A stretch of DNA of 64,000 nt from contig NZ_CP072143.1 in assembly GCF_019355555.1 (NCBI RefSeq), positions 300,789 to 364,788 on the forward strand, in the 5' to 3' direction. Shown in pieces: positions 1-8,630 of this stretch (positions are counted from its first letter, which is position 1; each line of letters starts with the position of its first letter). Below the pieces are notes generated by a model that was given only the letters and a program-made list of their open reading frames with translations, did not search any database and had not been told where the DNA came from. A program made the translations under genes and the position numbers. Source of the stretch: Rhizobium sp. L51/94 (GTDB lineage: Bacteria; Pseudomonadota; Alphaproteobacteria; Rhizobiales; Rhizobiaceae).

Positions 1-85
1 TCAAGAGGCCCAGATCTAGCCTCGCTCTCATCATGTTGGCGTCACAGACCAGCGCTATCAACCTCACAAAAAAGAGGGTGATCGC

Positions 86-265
86 ATGTGCCACGATGAT
101 TTGACGATGTCGGAAGTTCTCCATGATCCGATGATCCGGCTTATGCTTCGCGCTGATCACGTGCCGTTGGGTGAATTTGCGAAGATCATGGAAAACGCCG
201 CGCGGGCTAGAAATCTCGCGTCTCAGGATAGACGCGAGCGGCTCCCGCGCGAAACTCGGCAATGA
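86..265 (+). CDS. Small hypothetical protein (59 aa)
   Basis: An open frame of 59 codons starts at ATG 86 behind a purine-rich stretch (aaagaggg) and ends at TGA 263. The product is soluble and charged, with a DPMIRLMLRADHV segment near residue 14 and a helical middle. I recall similar short rhizobial proteins carrying a DPMIR...RAD segment, but their function is unknown. It sits 54 bp upstream of another small gene on the same strand, so the two may be co-transcribed. No catalytic motif is visible. Confidence 0.5.
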   Translation: MCHDDLTMSEVLHDPMIRLMLRADHVPLGEFAKIMENAARARNLASQDRRERLPRETRQ

Positions 266-319
266 GGGTATAATGGCACAACAGTGTCGTTCGAACTTTG
301 AGGACTAGGAGTGGTCAAC

Positions 320-586
320 ATGACGCCCGACCGTTTCAGAGAATGCCTGAACCTCATCCGCTGGACATCGATTGATTTGGTAAACTCGCTGCATTGCGAC
401 CTTGCCTGGATCGAGGCGCTGGAGTCGGGCGAAGTCGCCATTCCGGGTGATGTCGCGACATGGATTGAGACGTTGGCGCAATGCCACAGCGAGAATCAGC
501 CGCCGACAACCCACCGAGCAGTATCGTTGACGCTTCTAAACTCTCCGGAGTTAAAAGGCGTTGGTCATCGAAGTCAGAACGCTTGA
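320..586 (+). CDS. Small helix-turn-helix-like protein (88 aa)
   Basis: ATG 320 is chosen because a GGAG-like ribosome site lies about 8 bp upstream; a GTG at 311 is also in frame. The first 60 residues (MTPDRFRECLNLIRWTSIDL then LEALESGEVAIP-type spacing) resemble the compact helix-turn-helix proteins that are numerous in rhizobia, in which an xRE-like fold recognises DNA. The tail after residue 65 is low in structure. It may act with the 59-residue protein just upstream. A DNA-binding role is inferred from fold resemblance only. Confidence 0.55.
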   Translation: MTPDRFRECLNLIRWTSIDLVNSLHCDLAWIEALESGEVAIPGDVATWIETLAQCHSENQPPTTHRAVSLTLLNSPELKGVGHRSQNA

Positions 587-713
587 ACCGTCGTCCTAAA
601 TGACGCAGCAGTCGGTGCCCGAAGGTCTTACTACAGAGGGACAGGCTGTCGTTGCCTGGCGGAGTTGGCGAGAATCCGTATTCCATCAGGACCGCCGCTC
701 GCACCCAGCTAAC

Positions 714-1337
714 TCATTTCTTTGGGACATACTTCGGCTTCGGTTGATACAAGCGCCGTTTCACGTTGGAGCGCAACGCATTGCGCAGATCCTTGTCGGC
801 AGTCGAAAGGTCAAACCATTCCGAATCGAAGTAGCCACCGCACCAACGGATGGTTTCATCATACTCCGGGTCTTCCCGGTCGGCGATGATCTCCAGGAAC
901 CGCTCATATCCCGACACGCCGCCGACATCCTCCGGTGGTCGCGCCCTTGCGCCTGCGACACAGCTCCCGTGCTTCGGCGTAGCAGTGAGCGTCAAGAACT
1001 CTTCAACCACGACGGTGTGCTGCCAGTCGTCCCCGAAATCATAATGGTAGCTGAACACGGAACCTTGCTCGAAGTCCAGCAAACGGACCTCGCTCTGATC
1101 GAAGACCCGAGGATCGTCGTCGGTGGCATCCTCCGTCAGGGTCTCGACTTCCCCATACCGCAGACCACCGATCCGGAACTCATAGAGGTGATAATTCCAC
1201 CAGTTGAATGCAGCCTGAATTCCAAGATGCAGATGCTCTAGGTTCCATTGGACCGGCAGGACCAGCCGGCGCCAGACGTCTGGTTCGATCTCGTCGATAG
1301 AAACTCTGATCTGCACAGCATTCGCGGCTTTGAACAT
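714..1337 (-). CDS. pRiA4b ORF-3-like family protein
   Basis: This 207-residue product shows the features of the plasmid pRiA4b ORF-3 family: an early I-E-P-x-V-W-R-R-L segment, then HLHLGIQAAFNWWNYHLYEF, a central acidic part with YHYDFGDDWQH, and a C-terminal PPEDVGG...GYERFLE segment. The family is common on rhizobial plasmids and in transposon surroundings; its biochemical role is not established. I use the methionine of MFKAANAVQIR as the start because the preceding 18 residues are not family-like. The gene stands alone on the minus strand. Confidence 0.85.
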   Translation of the reverse strand: MFKAANAVQIRVSIDEIEPDVWRRLVLPVQWNLEHLHLGIQAAFNWWNYHLYEFRIGGLRYGEVETLTEDATDDDPRVFDQSEVRLLDFEQGSVFSYHYDFGDDWQHTVVVEEFLTLTATPKHGSCVAGARARPPEDVGGVSGYERFLEIIADREDPEYDETIRWCGGYFDSEWFDLSTADKDLRNALRSNVKRRLYQPKPKYVPKK

Positions 1338-1391
1338 TCCCCGAATGAACAAGATAGACGAAAGATCGTCAAGTCGGTCGGGGTGCGGCAT

Positions 1392-1728
1392 GCCAGGATG
1401 TTTTGCGGCGCCGTGTGTTCGTCCTACATCAAGGGTAGTTGATAGGTCCGTATGCGTGCCTCTTTCATGAAAACCAGCCAGAACTGCCTTCCCGACAAGC
1501 CACCGGCCTCCATCCGGCGATGGGCGTCCGATGTAGCCGTGAGCGGATATACCGCTCTAGTGACCGGCTTAAGCTTGCGGACAGCCCTCGGCAGCGTTGG
1601 CGCCGCAATGAATCTGTAAATCGGACGGGTTCATGGGGAATGCTATAGGGAGGGTTGTCCTATATCCGAAAGTGCAGTTATCTTTCTCGTAATGAGAAGC
1701 ACTCGTCAACGCAGAGAAACGGCGACGT
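1392..1728. other. Intergenic region, nothing recognised
   Basis: This stretch separates the divergently transcribed pRiA4b ORF-3-like gene and the exonuclease gene, so it should carry both promoters. Short open frames here lack codon structure and ribosome sites. No repeat, RNA gene or IS end was recognised. Confidence 0.5.
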
Positions 1729-2343
1729 ATGAAAACGGCAATCATATTTGACTGCGAATTTCTTTGCTTGGAAGGCTCTCAACGTCGATTTTGGTGTGCA
1801 GCCCACGATCCGGATCCCGTGATCGCGCAGATCGGGGCGGTCAGGCTGGGGCTTGAAGGTGAATTTCCGATTTTGGGGACATACAAGGCATATGTCCAGC
1901 CGGTCGACAGGTTTGGCAACAGGTATGCCATCGATCCGTTCTTCACCAAACTGACCGGCATTACCGAAAAAAACATCGAGGCCGACGGCGTATCCTTGCA
2001 AGATGCCCTCACTGGGGTCGATAGCTTCTCGGAGGGTATGCGGTTTTGGTCATGGGGCAAGGACGAGCTGAACATGGTCGCGATTAGCTGCTATATCGCC
2101 GGTATCCAACCTCCCATTCCGGCCCACCGTTTTGATAATGCCGTCAAACTTCTGCTTGCAGCAGGTATGCCGGTCGAGGATTTGGCGAAAACACCGAGCA
2201 ACAAGCTTGCCGGCTACTATGGAATTGAGCATCACCCACTGCAGGGCCATGACGCACTCGATGATGCCCTTTCGATATCCTACACCTTGCAGCATCTCAT
2301 GATGGCTGGACAGTTGGCGCCTGAAGTCTTTGATCGCCGGTAG
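1729..2343 (+). CDS. DEDDh-type 3'-5' exonuclease
   Basis: A 204-residue DnaQ-like exonuclease. Exo I is FDCEF (Asp8, Glu10), Exo II is the WGKDELN region (Asp112), and Exo III is HDALDDA (His174, Asp179), which gives the four metal-binding acidic residues and the DEDDh histidine. Such proteins remove nucleotides from 3' ends of DNA or RNA. The single-domain layout and the TYKAYVQPV core resemble the ERI-1/exoribonuclease-like branch rather than the polymerase III epsilon subunit. The ATG follows a purine-rich segment. No partner polymerase or helicase is nearby, so the physiological substrate cannot be told. Confidence 0.8.
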   Translation: MKTAIIFDCEFLCLEGSQRRFWCAAHDPDPVIAQIGAVRLGLEGEFPILGTYKAYVQPVDRFGNRYAIDPFFTKLTGITEKNIEADGVSLQDALTGVDSFSEGMRFWSWGKDELNMVAISCYIAGIQPPIPAHRFDNAVKLLLAAGMPVEDLAKTPSNKLAGYYGIEHHPLQGHDALDDALSISYTLQHLMMAGQLAPEVFDRR

Positions 2344-2575
2344 CTGTCTCGGGTGTTAGGAGAAACTGGCGACACCCTTGCGCGTGCGGCCGCCAGGCGT
2401 TAAGTTTATGTCGCCATGAAAACATTCGCTCTCAACATCGCAACGGCCTTCTTCGACGCCTAAGGGCGCTCCCCTTGCCGGAGGGGTTCGAAGCAGGTGC
2501 ATCGCACCTGGGTACGTTTTAGCCAGCCTCGCATTGGCGAGCTTGTAATGCTGGCTGCGATTCTGAGAGACTTCC

Positions 2576-3319
2576 ATGAAATTCGTGCATTCTCGCACCG
2601 ATCTTCCGAGCGAAGATCTGGCGAGCGGTAAGGTCCTGTTCAGCCGACCCGGCCTCACCGCCTTTCCCGTACGACCTGCCAGTGAATTGTTTCTGCGAGC
2701 GACCTCCCTTCTGAGGAGGGAGGGCCGGACGTCGCCTTACCACCTGTATGATCCAACTTGCGGAGGCGGCTATCTCGCCACGGTGTTGGGCTTTTTGCAC
2801 GGCGACCAGTTGAGAAATATCAGCATGTCGGACGTCTCGGCCTATGCCGTTTCGGTCGCAGGAAAAAACGCGGCTCTCCTTACAGAGGAAGGGCTATCTG
2901 AGCGTCTCAGCGAGCTGAGCCACTTCGTTGCTCTGCACAACCGCCAAAGCCATCGTGCCGCGGTTGAGAGCGCCAACCGGCTTTTTGATCTGCACGGCCA
3001 TCTGTCTACACATGTCATTCAGGCCGATGCGACAGATGCTGAGCTCCTTGCCTTAAAGCTAGCCAATCTGCCGCCTGTCGATCTAGTGGTGGCAGACGCG
3101 CCTTACGGCAAACAAGAGTATTGGCGAAATGGAGCACACGAAGCCGCTCTGCTGGCCTCGCTAGCCAGCATCAATGTTCCGGTCGTCATTCTGGCGACTG
3201 CCAAAGGAATTAAATTCGACCATCCCGGCTTTGGGCGCGCCGGCAAATATCATCATGGCCATCGCACTCTATGGCTCTTCCGAAACAGTAATTTAGCAGT
3301 TGATACTGCGATATCATAA
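2576..3319 (+). CDS. AviRa-like SAM-dependent rRNA methyltransferase
   Basis: A 247-residue Rossmann methyltransferase. Motif I is YDPTCGGGYLATVLG (residues 58-72), the acidic SAM-binding position is MSDVSAYAV, and motif IV is VVADAPYG near residue 172. The D-P-x-C-G-x-G-Y-L start and D-x-P-Y-G motif match the AviRa group, known for methylating 23S rRNA guanine in the avilamycin producer. Here it is followed after 10 bp by a P-loop kinase gene, which suggests co-transcription. A role in ribosome modification or antibiotic tolerance is inference; the RNA target cannot be read from sequence. Confidence 0.65.
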   Translation: MKFVHSRTDLPSEDLASGKVLFSRPGLTAFPVRPASELFLRATSLLRREGRTSPYHLYDPTCGGGYLATVLGFLHGDQLRNISMSDVSAYAVSVAGKNAALLTEEGLSERLSELSHFVALHNRQSHRAAVESANRLFDLHGHLSTHVIQADATDAELLALKLANLPPVDLVVADAPYGKQEYWRNGAHEAALLASLASINVPVVILATAKGIKFDHPGFGRAGKYHHGHRTLWLFRNSNLAVDTAIS

Positions 3320-3329
3320 GGGGAAGCTT

Positions 3330-3848
3330 ATGCCACTCGTCATCCTCACCGGCGCATCCGGAGCTGGCAAGACAACAATTGCTGAGGCGATCGAACACCG
3401 ACATGGCCAGGAGTTCGACGTTTTCTACAAGGACCGTATCGGTGTCCCACCCGTGCGAGAGATGATCGACGAATTCGGCTCAGTCGAGGGATGGCAGAGA
3501 GCGGCCACTTTCGAATGGATGGTCCGATTGTCTCCACTATTATCACAAGGCCGCAACGTTCTTTTTGAAGGTCAGTCCCGATTTTCGTTTCTGGCTGAGG
3601 CCGCCGAACGGGCAGGCATTGCTTTCTATACCGCAATCCTCGTCGACTGCGACGACGAGACCAGGACCGAACGTCTTACGATCGATCGAGGTCAGCCTGA
3701 TCTCGCCAATGCGGACATGATGAACTGGGCCAGCTTCCTCAGAAATGAGGCGTCCCGCCACGGGTGTGAAATTCTCGATACCTCGGCACTGACCTTGAAC
3801 CAGGGGATCGAACGCGTGCTTTGGTATTTGAGGAGCGAAGATGTTTAA
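3330..3848 (+). CDS. P-loop NTPase, nucleotide/small-molecule kinase-like
   Basis: A 172-residue protein with Walker A GASGAGKTT at residues 8-16, a DVFYKD segment, a WMVRLSPLL...VLFEGQSR region like the NMP-binding/lid part of small kinases, and VDCDDETRTERL before the C-terminal helix. It resembles adenylate-kinase-like and zeta-toxin-like small kinases; the substrate is unknown. The start at ATG 3330 has an AAGGGGAA ribosome site 6 bp upstream and follows the methyltransferase stop by 10 bp. Its stop overlaps the ATG of the next, truncated, gene by 8 bp, so the three formed one transcription unit. Confidence 0.7.
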   Translation: MPLVILTGASGAGKTTIAEAIEHRHGQEFDVFYKDRIGVPPVREMIDEFGSVEGWQRAATFEWMVRLSPLLSQGRNVLFEGQSRFSFLAEAAERAGIAFYTAILVDCDDETRTERLTIDRGQPDLANADMMNWASFLRNEASRHGCEILDTSALTLNQGIERVLWYLRSEDV

Positions 3849-3957
3849 TTTCGAAACGTGTGCGGCGAGCGCGAAGGCAGGGAATCTTCAGAATTGGGTT
3901 CTCTCCTATCTCGCGACCGGCTATTGGGCGAACTTGGGTCTACGCGACGGGCTCCAC
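3841..3957 (+). pseudogene. Truncated gene, N-terminus of a ParB-N-like hypothetical family
   Basis: The first 39 codons (MFNFETCAASAKAGNLQNWV and on to YWANLGLRDGL) match what I recall as the start of a family that continues with KLQKRWW... and a ParB-like RDGNHR motif. After about 3957 the frame continues to 4086 but the sequence is antisense to the end of the neighbouring PrsW-like gene and no longer looks like this family. I read this as a 3' deletion at a recombination junction. Its start overlaps the P-loop kinase stop. Confidence 0.5.
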
Positions 3958-3959
3958 GC

Positions 3960-4517
3960 CTATCTCGGATCTTTGGCAGAACGATGTACAGGGGGTAAAG
4001 CTCGCGAAAATAACCTTTGTATGAGCAAGAATATGGCAACAGCCGCCAAGCTCGATAAAAGGCCCCATATGGGCAAGAGAAGGTAATATTTCAGAGACAG
4101 CATTGGCAACGGTAAAAGGTTGGATGTGGTATGCCATAGCGTACAATAGACGAGAGCAAAGGCCGGAAATTCGGCTTTTAGATACACATAACTAGTTGCG
4201 ACATGAAAAACCTTTGTGAAGATCAAAAAATATAAAGCCAGTAATATTGACGCGATACCCGGGTCGACTCCGAGGTAAGCGAAATGGCGTGATACTGAGG
4301 AAAATTGTGTTAATCCCTCGAGGAGGGCGAATGGGAGAAGTGCGATAACTGGGTACGGCGTACGCTTGAACACCCACACGATCAGAAATTTGATACCTTC
4401 TTCTAGGAAGGCGAGCAGCGTTGCTTTGAATATTATAGCAAAGTCTAAGGACACCGCCGCTCTCCCACTCTTAATGAGCTTGTGCTGAGCGCTATCTGCC
4501 CGGTCCGTCCCGACCAT
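3960..4517 (-). CDS. PrsW/CPBP-like intramembrane protease
   Basis: A very hydrophobic 185-residue protein with about five membrane segments. It shows the pattern expected of PrsW/CPBP glutamic/metal intramembrane proteases: E39-E40-x-x-K43 (EEGIK), F-x-x-x-E67 (FALLEG), His105 and His129-x-x-x-N133, all within or beside membrane helices. The start is taken at ATG 4517, overlapping the end of the upstream peptide gene by 26 bp, which implies translational coupling. Known relatives cleave anti-sigma factors or process exported peptides. With a Gly/Ser-rich peptide just upstream and a divergent peptide-type exporter, a role in maturation or immunity is plausible but inferred. Confidence 0.6.
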   Translation of the reverse strand: MVGTDRADSAQHKLIKSGRAAVSLDFAIIFKATLLAFLEEGIKFLIVWVFKRTPYPVIALLPFALLEGLTQFSSVSRHFAYLGVDPGIASILLALYFLIFTKVFHVATSYVYLKAEFPAFALVYCTLWHTTSNLLPLPMLSLKYYLLLPIWGLLSSLAAVAIFLLIQRLFSRALPPVHRSAKDPR

Positions 4518-4746
4518 TGCCAGTGGGGGCTCCCCCACCGCCGTAGTCTCCCATAACGGTATATCCCGCTGGATCCGGCGCACCGTTCCCGAGCATAGAA
4601 CCAAGAAGAGAATTGCTCCAACCAGGGTTATTGCTCGGATCTTTCGATGCTGCCACCTGGCCGTCGAAACTGTATCCGTCTTTGACGCCCATCCCTACAC
4701 CTTGGGACATAGAGCTTGAACCGGATGAATTTGAAGAGCCACCCAT
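4492..4746 (-). CDS. Gly/Ser/Asn-rich small peptide, possible exported substrate
   Basis: An 84-residue product with a strong ribosome site (AGGAGAAG, 7 bp before ATG 4746). It opens with MGGSSNSSGSSSMSQGVGMG, has a central NPGWSNSLLGSMLGNG stretch and ends in GGGGAPTGNGRDGPGR. There is no cysteine, no membrane segment and no recognisable family. It overlaps the PrsW-like gene downstream and is divergent from an HlyB-type exporter gene. The composition is like bacteriocin precursors or glycine-rich type I secretion substrates. It may instead be a structural low-complexity protein. Function is unproven. Confidence 0.55.
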   Translation of the reverse strand: MGGSSNSSGSSSMSQGVGMGVKDGYSFDGQVAASKDPSNNPGWSNSLLGSMLGNGAPDPAGYTVMGDYGGGGAPTGNGRDGPGR

Positions 4747-4872
4747 TAAACTTCTCCTGCTGTTGTGAACTGAGCCGAAATTTAATTATGTAATGCATTC
4801 ACAGTGATAAATATTTGTGGAAAATGCCTTGGCGATCACCCCCAAAAGTGGCCTTAGATAGGAAAACAACCG
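4747..4872. promoter_or_regulatory. Divergent promoter region of peptide and exporter genes
   Basis: The 126 bp between the peptide gene (leftward) and the exporter gene (rightward) is AT-rich, with TAATTATGTAATGCATTC near 4782-4799. It must carry both promoters. I cannot assign exact -35/-10 boxes. Confidence 0.35.
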
Positions 4873-5662
4873 TTGGACGAGATCCCAGCATCACTGTCAT
4901 GGTTCACAAAAACTACTGGGAAATACACTGCGCATATATTTGAACTTTCAATAATCTCTATCGTAATGCGCCTCCTAGGGCTTGTTCAGCCGTTTGTTTT
5001 GAAGGCGCTTATCGACAGAATTCTCCCGTTTCAACGAGAGGCTAGCCTTTACATTGTCGTGGCTCTGCTCGTTGTAGTCGCCCTTTTTCAGAGCGCATTT
5101 AAATCCGTGTCGACATATCTCGGCGTAGATCTGGTCAATCAATTAACGCGCGAATTTAGCAGTCGCATCTATGAACACGTCCTCCATCTGCCGCTGCGCA
5201 CGCTGCAGAAATGGCAGGTGGGGGAGCTCTTCGCGCGCATGGGCGAAATCGAGACCGTCCGCCGATTTCTCACTGGAACCATTTCTGGCGTCGTCATCGA
5301 CATCGTCTTTTCGTTTATCTATCTGGGCGCTCTTTTTTCGATCAGTCCATCGCTTACGCTGATAATAATTGTGGTCCTGCCGACACAAATGGCAGCAATT
5401 GCAATAGTCGGTCCCTTCTTGCGCCGCCGCCTGAAACAGGCGTTTCTGGCAAAATCAGCACACCAGTCCCGGATGATCGAGACATTTAGAAACGCCGAAA
5501 CCGTGAAAGCGCAAGCAGCTGAGAACCGGTATGCAAAACGTCTCGATGGAACGATGTCTGCGTCCTTGGATCTAGGCTTCAAGATTACGAAGTTGCACAT
5601 CTTCAACGGCATCATCAACGATGCCTTTAACAATGCGTTTGATATCCTGATCGTATTCTTTG
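4873..5662 (+). pseudogene. Peptide-exporter ABC protein (HlyB type), truncated after the membrane domain
   Basis: Starts at TTG 4873 with AGGAAA about 8 bp upstream. About 263 residues match the membrane domain of HlyB/peptidase-type ABC exporters: LSWFTKTTGKY, LVQPFVLKALIDRILPF, then the long helices with QKWQVGELFARMGEIETVR and MIETFRNAETVKAQAAE. No N-terminal C39 peptidase domain precedes it. At about 5662 the frame runs into an unrelated Tn3 transposase segment, so the whole ATPase domain (about 250 residues) is missing. It therefore cannot power transport. Its divergence from the peptide gene suggests it once exported that peptide. Confidence 0.75.
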
Positions 5663-6906
5663 GCGCCGGACCTTCTCAGGGAGGTGCATGAATGGACCGG
5701 ATTTGCAGACCAGTTCACGCATGTCCGGACGGGCGATGCGCCGCAGAACATCTCCGCCATGCTCGCCGGCGTGTTGGCGGATGGCACCAATCTTGGCCCA
5801 AAACGCATGGCGGGAGCCTCCAAGGGGATCAGTGCACATCAGATCGGTTGGATGCGCACTTTTCATGCCCGATCCGAGACCTACAGGGCGGCCCAGGCCT
5901 GCGTGACGGATACCCATGCGCGTCATCCGCATTCGCAGCTCTGGGGAGACGGAACGACCGCCTCATCCGATGGACAGTTCTTCCGCGCCAGCGACCGGGC
6001 CGCCAAGCGCGGCGACATCAATCTCCATTATGGCAGCGAACCCGGTTCGAAATTCTACAGCCATCTCTCCGACCAGTACGGATACTTCGGCATATTGCCA
6101 ATCAGCCCGACCGAGAGCGAAGCGGTCTATGTCCTCGACGGTCTGTTCGACCACGATACGATTCTGGAGATCGAGGAGCATTTTACCGATACCGGTGGCG
6201 CGAGCGATCATGTCTTTGCGCTGTTCGCCCTGATCGGCAAGCGTTTTGCACTCCGGCTGCGCAACATCAAGGAGCGGAAATTCCATACCTTCGAGAAGGC
6301 CGATGCCTATCCGGCGCTGGAAAACCACATCGGCGCCCCATCAACACCGCGCTTATTCTCGAACATTGGGACGATCTTCTGCGTCTGGCCGCCTCGATCA
6401 CGACGCGCACCGTCGCACCGTCAACGATCCTCAAGAGGTTCTCCGCCTCATCTAGATCCAGCGATCTCGCCAAGGCCTTGCGCGAATTGGGCCGCATCGA
6501 GCGCACCCTGTTCATGATCGAGTGGTATTCCAGCCCGGCGCTGCGCTGGCGTTGTCAGGCCGGTCTCAACAAGGGTGAAGCTGCGCACAAGCTCAAGCGC
6601 GCCGTCTTCTTCCATGAGCGCGGCGAAATCCGTGATCGGTCCTTCGACAGCCAGGCATTCCGGGCTTCCGGCCTCAATCTGGTCGTCAGCGCCATCGTTC
6701 ACTGGAACACCGTCTATCTGAGCCGCGCCGCAGCACTTTTACGAGAACAGGGCCGGGATGTTCCTAACGAGCTGCTGAAACACGTCTCGCCGCTCAGTTG
6801 GGAGCACATCAACGTTACCGCCATCTATTCGTGGGATGCTGAGCAACAGATGGCGGAGGGCTTTAGGCCCTTGCGACTTCCTGGCAGGATGCGGCGGGCC
6901 GCATAG
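5663..6906 (+). pseudogene. Tn3-family transposase, 3' fragment with frameshift
   Basis: Encodes the C-terminal part of a Tn3-type DDE transposase: LREVHEWTGF, QLWGDGTTASSDGQFF (catalytic Asp region), INLHYGSEPG, then FDHDTILEIEEHFTDTGGASDH. Around 6345 the frame shifts; it resumes as ALILEHWDDLLRLAASI, SSPALRRC-like segments, AVFFHERGEIRD and SPLSWEHINVTAIYSWD near the stop. About 600 N-terminal residues are missing and no terminal inverted repeat was found, so this is a deletion remnant, not an insertion. Its left edge marks the break in the ABC exporter gene. Confidence 0.85.
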
Positions 6907-6951
6907 CGGGATTCGAATTTCAATTGCTCATGCGAACCTATCGAATAGTGG

Positions 6952-6978
6952 TTGACACAGTTTCCACCTTGATACACT
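6952..6978 (+). promoter_or_regulatory. Possible sigma-70-like promoter
   Basis: TTGACA at 6952 and TACACT at 6973 are separated by 15 bp, shorter than the usual 16-18. They lie about 150 bp before the interrupted gene that starts at 7127. The match is suggestive only. Confidence 0.25.
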
Positions 6979-7377
6979 TTCGCCAAAGGTAGATACGACC
7001 TGCTGGTTGCACCCGTCAGGGAATGGTGAACGTATCACGCCTCGATGGCCTTCCCTTTGCCCGAGCGACTAAGTCAGCTAACGCAACCATCTGGCGCTTT
7101 TGTTCGCTCCTGCAAAGGACACGTCTATGCGCGATTACCGCGAAGCAGAAATCATGGCCCAGACTCTACGTGAGTCTTTGGCCGCAAAAGACCTCGTCGT
7201 CAGTCACAGTGAAAGCCTCGAGCTTGTTTCGAAAATGCTGGGACTTCCCGATTGGAATACGCTATCGGCAAAGATACAAGGAGGTCGCGACGGAGCGGCC
7301 TTGCCCCAAAATAACGCCGAAAGTTTGAGGGATTCGATGGATGAACGCAGCCGCAAATTAGCAGAACAGGCCGCACC

Positions 7378-8630
7378 CTCAGGAATCCCCTCATTCAAAT
7401 GATCCCGAAAGTACGTTTGAGGATTTGATGGTCGCGGAAGAGCGTCTCGAACTGTAGGATGAGAGGGCGTAATCTTTCCTCGGGCATGTTGGGGATCAGT
7501 TGATAGTACATCACGCCCTGCCGGAAGAGTGAATGCACGCGTCGCGATGTCGTGCTCGTGCGCAGATGGCGGTCGTAGCCGATGGCCTCTCCGGCAGCGC
7601 CCAGCAGGGTTAGGAGCACAATGGCAAGAGCGGCGATCAACCACAGCCTGTCGCGCCGAGCGGGCGTGGAGACGCGGGTTGCCGACATGCCCATCCCGAA
7701 CCGCCAATCCTTGGCATCGCGAAACGCGCATTCGATGCCCCAGCGCCGGGAGTAAAGATCAATGAGGATCTTTGCCGTCACCTTGGTCAGGCTGGTTGCG
7801 AGGCACCATGGCTCTTTCATGTCCTTGGCGTGGACGCACACGACCGCACCGACGGGGCATCCCTGCGCCGTGACTGTCGCCTCGCGCAGCAGCCTGGCAC
7901 GTCCCGAGGGGCCGATCCACTCCTTCGCCGGACGGCTCTCACCGCCGGTCGTCACCTGGATGTTGCCGCGAAAGCGGATGACATAGTCGAAGTGCAGCTC
8001 GTCCTTTAGGACGCCGTAGAGCTTGGCGTCGCCAAAGCCGCGATCGGCGACGAGCAGCACCTTCACTTCTGTTGGCAACAGCTCGGCAAGCCGGGTCACG
8101 ATCCAGTATTCATACTGATTGCGCCGCGCTTTCAGCTCCGCCTTGCGTACCGTCAACCACAGGAGTGGCGTCGCCCGGCCATGTTCGGTAAGCAGCGACA
8201 GCATCAGGGTCGAGTGCCCGTCGGCATCGAAGTCGGTCCAGTCCATGGCGACGACGATATCGGTGCGGCTACCAAGACAATAGTCGGCCCAGTCGGCCAT
8301 CAGCGCGTCGACTTCGATCCCGTCGTTCGACAGCATCCGGTCGACCTGCTTGATCGCATGACGCGAGAGCCCTCCTTCGGCCAGCGCAAGACCGTGGCCA
8401 ATCGCGCTCACCGCCAGCGACGACGCCTGCAGCGTGCCAACCGTCGCCTTCGCCAGCGAAGTTACCCGCTTCGCGTGCAGGCCCTCGCCAAAAAGTTCGT
8501 CAACAAAGGAATGCACCGCTTCAGAAGAAAACTCCGCCTTGCCGTTCATCTGACTCTGCTCTCCGTTCGAACGGAAATGCAGAATCATCTTTCCCGCCCT
8601 ACGTCATCTCAAAATGAGGGGATGCCTGAG
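7378..8630 (-). mobile_element. IS4-type insertion sequence with 9-bp target duplication
   Basis: The element is bounded by inverted ends CTCAGGAATCCCCTCATT at 7378 and, on the other strand, CTCAGGCATCCCCTCATT ending at 8630. It is flanked by a perfect direct repeat GGCCGCACC at 7369-7377 and 8631-8639. It holds one transposase gene on the minus strand. Complete ends and duplication indicate an intact, recently inserted copy. Confidence 0.9.
7395..8588 (-). CDS. IS4-family transposase
   Basis: A 397-residue DDE transposase. Motifs in order: VVAMDWTDFD (first Asp), VLLVADRGFGD (second Asp) and LYSRRWGIECAFRDAKDWRF, which carries the Y-x2-R-W-x-I-E signature of the IS4 group with the catalytic Glu. 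The frame is open throughout. A second in-frame start (MNGKAEFSSE) lies 13 codons in and could be the true one. It catalyses cut-and-paste movement of the element that carries it. Confidence 0.9.
   Translation of the reverse strand: MILHFRSNGEQSQMNGKAEFSSEAVHSFVDELFGEGLHAKRVTSLAKATVGTLQASSLAVSAIGHGLALAEGGLSRHAIKQVDRMLSNDGIEVDALMADWADYCLGSRTDIVVAMDWTDFDADGHSTLMLSLLTEHGRATPLLWLTVRKAELKARRNQYEYWIVTRLAELLPTEVKVLLVADRGFGDAKLYGVLKDELHFDYVIRFRGNIQVTTGGESRPAKEWIGPSGRARLLREATVTAQGCPVGAVVCVHAKDMKEPWCLATSLTKVTAKILIDLYSRRWGIECAFRDAKDWRFGMGMSATRVSTPARRDRLWLIAALAIVLLTLLGAAGEAIGYDRHLRTSTTSRRVHSLFRQGVMYYQLIPNMPEERLRPLILQFETLFRDHQILKRTFGII

Noticed and set aside
600..1241. Open frame of 213 codons on the plus strand
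   Set aside because: It is antisense to the pRiA4b ORF-3-like gene, which has clear family motifs; the plus-strand translation has none.
4518..4604. Longer start for the PrsW-like protein
   Set aside because: The added 29 residues are the peptide gene read in a different frame; ATG 4517 gives a start just before the first membrane helix.
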